From Pseudomonadota bacterium (GTDB lineage: Bacteria > Pseudomonadota > Gammaproteobacteria > Steroidobacterales > Steroidobacteraceae): a stretch of 64,000 nt of DNA. The number at the start of each line of letters is the position of its first letter. The first letter of the stretch is position 1. Below are positions 59,270 through 64,000 of the stretch, piece by piece. The position numbers and the translations under genes are program-made. Below the pieces are notes generated by a model, which saw only the letters and a program-made list of their open reading frames with translations, was not told the DNA's origin and ran no database searches. Location of the stretch: contig JAJZDX010000013.1 in assembly GCA_021805865.1 (NCBI GenBank), positions 62,001-126,000 on the forward strand, written 5' to 3'.

Positions 59270-59559
59270 AACTTCATGACCAAAATTGACGCGGACTCCT
59301 TCGCAGGCGCTGAATGATGCCCGCCGTCCCGTCCATTCCTTTCGTCAGGGTCGTGCGGACATCGGCGCGAAGGCGGTTCGCCGTCTGCTCGCGCCTTGCG
59401 GCGGTCTCGGCATTTTGGTCACTCGGGCACATCTCGGGCGGCGTCAGGAGACCTGGCGGCCTTGTCGATGTCAATGCGCAGACGGCGTACAGGTCATCGA
59501 CGTATGGGTAGTCTGCGAGCTCGCTGTCGCCTATTTGCCTGTCATTGAAGGGCCTGTCA

Positions 59560-59841
59560 ATGAATGTAGGCGTAGCTTTTGAAGCAGGCGATGGTCAAAG
59601 TGAGGTGATGGAAGTCGCCAGCGTCCGGCTGCAGATGCGCATTGCCAAAGTGATCAGACGCCACCGGGAGAGCACCAAGTTGAGCCAGGAGGCTTTTGCG
59701 GATCACATCAAAATGCATCGTGCGCAATATAGCTTCGTCGAGCGGGGGAAAAGAGACATTCGACTGTCCACCCTGGAGCGCGTCGCGAAGGGGCTCGAAA
59801 AGCCGATCTGGACTCTTTTGCGAGAAGCCGAGGAAGGATAG
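59560..59841 (+). CDS. XRE family DNA-binding regulator
   Basis: 93 residues with a Cro/CI helix-turn-helix at about 41-66 (LSQEAFADHIKMHRAQYSFVERGKRDI in shortened form). Start ATG 59560 has GAAGGG about 7 nt upstream; a TTG at 59545 and an ATG at 59608 (start MEVASVRLQ) are alternatives. Small single-domain XRE regulators usually repress a nearby gene; no toxin partner is visible. It lies upstream of the FecI-FecR genes. Confidence 0.75.
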   Translation: MNVGVAFEAGDGQSEVMEVASVRLQMRIAKVIRRHRESTKLSQEAFADHIKMHRAQYSFVERGKRDIRLSTLERVAKGLEKPIWTLLREAEEG

Positions 59842-60133
59842 GAATACCAGGGCAGTGAACGACTGACTTCCTCGGCGGGGCTTTCGCCCATCCGAGCGGC
59901 GCGGTTGCGGCGGGCAAGCCTGAGTAGGCGAGGGCGTGTGTTCAAAGTCTGAACAGTGAATACCTCATTTCAGAAACAGAAGAAGAAAGCCAGTGCCGCA
60001 ACATCCGTCATGCGGCGCGTGAGGTTGCCCATGACCCGTTTCTGCGCGCGGATTCCAGGGAACTTGCGCAGGACTGCGGGAAACCTCCTGGATTCGATCC
60101 AAGGACGTTCTTCTTTGGAGCGGTGGGAACGGC

Positions 60134-60742
60134 GTGGGCAACGTTGATCGCGGCGCCGAGCGTCAAGTCTTACTCGGGGAGTGCGAATCACAGAGCGCGG
60201 ACCAGGACGTGCCATTGGCGGATGAAGCGCGCCCGCGGATGGTCGCGGACCTGGCGAGAAACGATCACGAGGCGCTCGTTCGATTCCTCATGCTGCGCGT
60301 CGGGTCGAAAGAGGAAGCCCGGGAGATTGCGCAGGAGGCCTATGCCAAGCTCCTCGCCTTTGACCGGCCGGGGTCGATCGGCTTTCTGGCGGGCTACCTA
60401 TGGCGCACCGCGGCAAATCTGGCAATCGACAGAAGGCGTCAGCGGACCGTCCGAGAGCGCTTCGCCGACCGCGAAGCGCAGGGGGAGGAGAAACTGGCGC
60501 CGTCGGCCGAACGAGTCGCGGAAGGCCGCCAACGGTTGGCGATCGTGGAGCGCGCCATCGGTGAGCTCCCGCCCCGGTGCCTCGAGGCCTTCAATCTCCG
60601 GGTGCTCGAGGGGATGCCATTCGAGGACGTGGGTCGCGAGATGAGAATCAGCGACAGAATGGCGCAGATGTACGTCGCCCGCGCCCTGGAATATCTCCAG
60701 AGCTGTCTTGATGCCGCGGACGCATCGGGGAGCCATCGGTGA
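60134..60742 (+). CDS. ECF sigma factor (FecI-like)
   Basis: 202 residues. Region 2 (VRFLMLRVGSKEEAREIAQEAYAKL) and region 4 (LPPRCLEAFNLRVLEGMPFEDVGREMRIS) are clear, as in FecI-type sigma factors that answer TonB receptors via FecR. It overlaps fecR by 4 nt (GTGA). GTG 60134 is the longest start; residues before about 35 are not family-like, so a later start is possible. Confidence 0.85.
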   Translation: MGNVDRGAERQVLLGECESQSADQDVPLADEARPRMVADLARNDHEALVRFLMLRVGSKEEAREIAQEAYAKLLAFDRPGSIGFLAGYLWRTAANLAIDRRRQRTVRERFADREAQGEEKLAPSAERVAEGRQRLAIVERAIGELPPRCLEAFNLRVLEGMPFEDVGREMRISDRMAQMYVARALEYLQSCLDAADASGSHR

Positions 60743-61905
60743 GCGGCGACGCGCAGGGAACCCCGATGGGGAGCAGCCGGTGGCTGGATGCGCTCGCCTG
60801 GTACGGCACGATCAGCGAAGCGTCCGAGGCGGAGCTCACGGGCGGCAAGATCCACGCCTGGCAGCAATGGTACGCACATCCCGAGAATCAGCGGGTGTTC
60901 GAGCAATTGTGCGAATTGCTCCAGGATCGGCTCGTGTATCGAAAACGGGATCGGCACCCACTGGCTGCGATCAACGCCGATTCGTACGATCCTTCCGTCT
61001 CCGTCCAGGAATGGAGACAGAGCCGCAGCCCGGCGCCGATCGAGTCCGGTCGCAGGCCTCCCGGCCGATCGTGGATGAGGACTTCGATCTTACCGGTGCT
61101 TGCGGCCGCCGCCGCCGCGCTTGCCGTGCTCGTTCTACGACCCCACTGGCTTCGAACCGGGCCTCGCTCAACGCCAGGCGTCACCTATCGAACAGGCCAC
61201 GGCGAGCTGAAGACCGTGCAGTTGGCCGACGGCTCCACGGTGACGCTCGGCGCCCTGACCCGGCTGTCCGTCGACTATACCGCGCGCCGCCGTTCGGTGC
61301 GGCTGTTCTACGGCGAAGCCTGGTTCCGGGACAAAGACATTCCGAACCGGCCGTTCACCGTGACTGCCGGCAACAGGGTGATCACCGCCGTCGGAACCGC
61401 CTTCGTGGTGAACCGGGACTCTGACCGCGTCGTGGTCATCGTGACCTCGGGCACCGTGGACGTATCCGCCGTGCCGCCGGTTCCCAAATTGGACTCCGTG
61501 CATCCGCTGCGCCCTTCGTCCCTGACTCTTCCCGTCATACGTGTGCGACGAGGAGAGCTGCTCAGTTACAGCAACAGAGGCACCATCGGCCCGGTAAAAG
61601 AGGCGAGCCCGCGCACCGCCACGGCCTGGACGCACGGGCTCCTCGTGTTCGACAATGTGCCATTGCGCTATGTCGTTCAGAATATCGATCGGTATTGGTC
61701 TCGACCCATTCTCGTAACCCGCCGGGCGGGGAACCTCCGCTTCAGCGGCCTGATCGATGAGCGGGAAATTCCCGAGTGGCTCAGGGGATTGAGCACGATC
61801 TTTCCGGTGACGGTCGAGGAGACCAGAACCTCCGCCTGCGTTCGGATGCGGGCTCCACAGGCGGCGCAGACCGCTCCCAACTCGTGTCCTGGCACGCAGA
61901 GATAA
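60739..61905 (+). CDS. FecR family anti-sigma/signal transducer
   Basis: 388 residues: cytoplasmic N-terminal DUF4880-like part with LDALAWYGTI, one membrane helix (about 118-136, VLAAAAAALAVLVL), and the periplasmic FecR domain with LADGSTVTLGALTRLSVDYT and FRDKDIPNRPFTV, then the C-terminal segment LRYVVQNIDRY (contact with the receptor STN domain in relatives). It passes a receptor signal to the sigma factor. GTG 60739 is set by the 4-nt overlap. Confidence 0.88.
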   Translation: MSGDAQGTPMGSSRWLDALAWYGTISEASEAELTGGKIHAWQQWYAHPENQRVFEQLCELLQDRLVYRKRDRHPLAAINADSYDPSVSVQEWRQSRSPAPIESGRRPPGRSWMRTSILPVLAAAAAALAVLVLRPHWLRTGPRSTPGVTYRTGHGELKTVQLADGSTVTLGALTRLSVDYTARRRSVRLFYGEAWFRDKDIPNRPFTVTAGNRVITAVGTAFVVNRDSDRVVVIVTSGTVDVSAVPPVPKLDSVHPLRPSSLTLPVIRVRRGELLSYSNRGTIGPVKEASPRTATAWTHGLLVFDNVPLRYVVQNIDRYWSRPILVTRRAGNLRFSGLIDEREIPEWLRGLSTIFPVTVEETRTSACVRMRAPQAAQTAPNSCPGTQR

Positions 61906-62221
61906 CGAATTCCTCCGCCGGTGAGTGATCCTCTCGGCGCTACGTACTGTGGTACGTATCCCGATGCGTACGTTTCCGGGACCCTCCCGGACAACATGCC
62001 TTCGCCTTTTGCGCAATGAGCCGTCTATAAAGCAAAGACAAGCTTGATCGAGGCGATCAGGCGGAAACAGACGGAAACAGACGGAAGCGGACGAAGGAAC
62101 ACCTTTCAGAGAGAACGCAGTCGCTTGCGGCACTCTGGAATGGTGCCTCCAGAATTGATCCGCGCCGACAGTTCCATCGCGCGTCGTGATCTCACAATAA
62201 TGCTCTTCGGGGGTAAGGTGT
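61906..62221. promoter_or_regulatory. Receptor upstream region with palindrome and short tandem repeat
   Basis: A perfect inverted repeat TACGTAC-TGTG-GTACGTA lies at 61941-61958, and a 10-bp unit CGGAAACAGA is repeated from 62062 (two perfect copies plus a partial third). The region should hold the FecI-type promoter of the receptor. GGGGGTAAGG lies just before ATG 62222. No ORF of note. Confidence 0.5.
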
Positions 62222-64000
62222 ATGACCAGTGTTGGTACCGTTCGAGAGGCGAGGAAAGCATCCAGACGGAAATTCTCACTCCGTTTTCGCGCCATTTGCG
62301 CCGCGCTGCTCGGCTTCGCCTGCCTGCTGGCCGGCCAATCCGCTCAGGCCCAGAGCCTTGACAACACCGTCCGCTTCGACATCAAGCCGCAGACATTGGA
62401 CAAGGCGCTGTTGGAGTTTGCGAGACAAGCGCACCTGCAGATCATGTTCGCGACCGGAGTTACGAGGGAGTTCCGAACGAAAGGACTGAGAGGAGAGTTC
62501 ACCGAGCGCCAAGCCTTGGTCGACTTGCTCGCGCATTCCAAACTGCGCTTCCTGCAAAGCGGCAACACGATCAAGATCGTTCCCGCCGTCGATGGCGCCG
62601 GCAAAAGCGCGAAATACGATGGAGCTCCCAGCGTCGGGTTTGCCGCCGCCTGGACGGGCCGGCCGGGACATCGGGACTCGGCACGCCCGGCGCTCGCATC
62701 TTCGGCGGGCACGGATGTCGAGGCCCGACGCACACGGCACGCTGCGATTCTGGAGGAAGTGACGGTGACCGGCACGCACATCGTCGGTGGACCACCTCCG
62801 TCCTCGCCCATCATCAGCATCACACGTCGGCAGATCCAGGAGTCCGGATACCAGACCGTAGAGCAGCTGATGGATTCCCTCCCGGAAAACTTTGCGTCGG
62901 TGGGGTCCGAAGCCAGTGGTGTAGAGTTGGGCAGTGACGTGAATGCAGGAAACATCGCCAACGGTGCGTCGGTGAATTTACTGGGATTGGGTGTCGATTC
63001 CACGCTGGTATTGGTCAACGGGCATCGCCTGGCGCCGTCTGGAACTTCCGGTGCCTTCACGGATGTGTCAGTGATCCCCCTCAGCGCGATCAAGCGGGTC
63101 GACATCATGACCGACGGCGCGTCCGCGATCTACGGCGCCGATGCGATCGGCGGAGTGGTGAACTATATCCTGAGGTCCCATGAGCGGGGAGCGGAAACAT
63201 CCGTGGAGTATGGCTCCGTAACCCGGGGAGGCCTCAAGACCTACCGGGCCTCACAGTCCGCCGGCTTTAATTGGTCCACGGGAAACGCTTTTTTTGCGTA
63301 TGAATTTCAAAAACAGACGCCGCTCAGAGCCATCGACCGTCCGTTCACTCAAGGTCTGGGACCATCCTGGGATCTCTTGGCGGGATTGACCCAAAATAGC
63401 TTATACGCAACGGCAAACAACTCATTGGGTACTGCAAATGTAGACGGCGACGCGTTTGTGTCCACGCGCACCGGAAATTATTCAGCGGCTGTTGTGGGAG
63501 GAGTGGCGGTGCCATACAGGGTGGGAACACGCTCGACTCAATATTCCTTCGGCGTCGGATCGTCAATACCAATTTCGACGGGTTGGCTGGGGAAACTCAG
63601 GGCGAGCTATGGAGGAAACGATACCCATTTATCAGACATATATGGAACAAACGCCGCACGATCTACCCTGCTGACGGTAAGCAGCAATGTTTCTGGAACT
63701 CTCGTAACTTTGCCAACAGGAAAAATAAAAGTCGCATTGGGCGGGCAGTTGCGGCGGGAGAAATTTTCACGGCACTTTGGCGGGGCTTTTTCATCGTTGG
63801 GAGCGATCAGCAAGGCGCGAACAGTAGGGGCATTGTTCGTGGAGACCGATGTTCCCTTGCTTCCGCCACGAACGATAATGTCTAAAGAGCCGACCTTGGC
63901 GCTCGACCTCGCGGCGCGTTATGAACATTACAACGATTTCGGATCGTCATTCAATCCCAGGGCGGGGATTGCCTGGAAGCCCGTGCGGGCGTTTCGTGTT
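62222..64000 (+). CDS. TonB-dependent receptor with N-terminal STN signalling domain (3' end cut)
   Basis: The frame from ATG 62222 is open to the right edge: 593 residues visible. A signal peptide (about 20-45, ending QSAQAQS), a secretin/TonB short N-terminal domain (about 50-125, FDIKPQTLDKALLEFARQA, needed for FecR signalling), a TonB-box-like stretch near EEVTVTGT, the plug domain (SLPENFAS, VLVNGHRLAPS, ASAIYGADAIGGVVNYI) and the first barrel strands. Ligand unknown. Codons after about 63240 use more A/T than the N-terminal half. With FecI and FecR it forms a trans-envelope induction system. Confidence 0.88.
   Translation, partial: MTSVGTVREARKASRRKFSLRFRAICAALLGFACLLAGQSAQAQSLDNTVRFDIKPQTLDKALLEFARQAHLQIMFATGVTREFRTKGLRGEFTERQALVDLLAHSKLRFLQSGNTIKIVPAVDGAGKSAKYDGAPSVGFAAAWTGRPGHRDSARPALASSAGTDVEARRTRHAAILEEVTVTGTHIVGGPPPSSPIISITRRQIQESGYQTVEQLMDSLPENFASVGSEASGVELGSDVNAGNIANGASVNLLGLGVDSTLVLVNGHRLAPSGTSGAFTDVSVIPLSAIKRVDIMTDGASAIYGADAIGGVVNYILRSHERGAETSVEYGSVTRGGLKTYRASQSAGFNWSTGNAFFAYEFQKQTPLRAIDRPFTQGLGPSWDLLAGLTQNSLYATANNSLGTANVDGDAFVSTRTGNYSAAVVGGVAVPYRVGTRSTQYSFGVGSSIPISTGWLGKLRASYGGNDTHLSDIYGTNAARSTLLTVSSNVSGTLVTLPTGKIKVALGGQLRREKFSRHFGGAFSSLGAISKARTVGALFVETDVPLLPPRTIMSKEPTLALDLAARYEHYNDFGSSFNPRAGIAWKPVRAFRV

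Larger units (their letters stand above)
59025..59559. other. Intergenic region upstream of the XRE gene
   Basis: 535 bp. An 18-bp tandem motif lies at 59183-59215 and an AT-rich promoter-like pair at 59241-59269. A 15-bp unit CACCCACGGCGCACG occurs twice, 3 bp apart. Two short frames overlap here (59286-59582, 59314-59511) but have no ribosome site or resemblance. Confidence 0.5.

Noticed and set aside
59286-59582. 98-residue frame before the XRE gene
   Set aside because: No ribosome site, no motif, overlaps the XRE start in another frame.

Overview
The window is about 64 kb of very GC-rich bacterial DNA with dense coding, many 4-nt start/stop overlaps (ATGA) and proteobacterial gene families: OmpW, HtpX, RND and MacAB pumps, CueR/CopA, a FecI/FecR/TonB-receptor module, a PagL-like lipid A deacylase. 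I read it as a chromosomal segment of a gammaproteobacterium. A fused DoxDA thiosulfate:quinone oxidoreductase suggests some reduced-sulfur metabolism. No rRNA, tRNA, CRISPR array, phage or intact insertion sequence was seen. The genus cannot be named from this sequence alone.

Layout. (1) 1-3.4 kb: an edge-truncated patatin-like lipoprotein, a sugar-1-phosphate guanylyltransferase and a B12-binding radical SAM enzyme. (2) 4.0-22.9 kb, all on the minus strand: one nearly gapless run of 18 genes, read from high to low coordinate: DUF3300 protein, RND pump, adaptor and outer-membrane factor, then a complete N-type ATPase operon (atpD-C-Q-R-B-E-F-A-G), then an acetyl-CoA-synthetase-like enzyme, alpha-keto-acid dehydrogenase E1alpha, E1beta and E2, and a small acyl carrier protein. 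The pump genes run into atpD with a 4-nt overlap. (3) 23.2-28.9 kb: MacA/MacB-like exporter, an ABC-2 exporter and a ribosome hibernation factor carrying a cold-shock-like tail. (4) 29.3-32.2 kb: a sulfur operon with DoxDA, a substrate-binding protein and a Tat-exported DsrE-like protein; an AT-rich palindromic control region lies upstream. (5) 32.7-37.6 kb: two L,D-transpeptidases, a processive glycosyltransferase and a decayed MFS transporter. (6) 37.8-40.6 kb: a fluoride-riboswitch-like leader in front of enolase, an inverted repeat, an orphan P-loop ATPase and a DUF190 protein. (7) 40.8-43.9 kb: a copper module with a CueR-type promoter, copZ, copA and cueR. (8) 44-56.4 kb: envelope and stress genes (htpX, ompW, a SPASM radical SAM enzyme, PagL-like, CBS pair, kinase-like protein, PRPP synthetase-like protein with B12-dependent ribonucleotide reductase, hydrolase plus phosphoribosyltransferase, archease plus RtcB). 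(9) 56.5-64 kb: an orphan protein, a CocE/NonD hydrolase, an XRE regulator and a FecI-FecR-TonB receptor system open at the right edge.

Working together: the E1/E2/acetyl-CoA synthetase set, the extra ATPase and the efflux pump look co-transcribed. The B12-dependent reductase, hibernation factor, RtcB/archease and N-ATPase resemble the content of low-oxygen or dormancy gene sets known in other proteobacteria; that link is inference. The most checkable new points are the fluoride riboswitch ahead of eno, the pump/N-ATPase/dehydrogenase run, and the exported DsrE-like protein with DoxDA.
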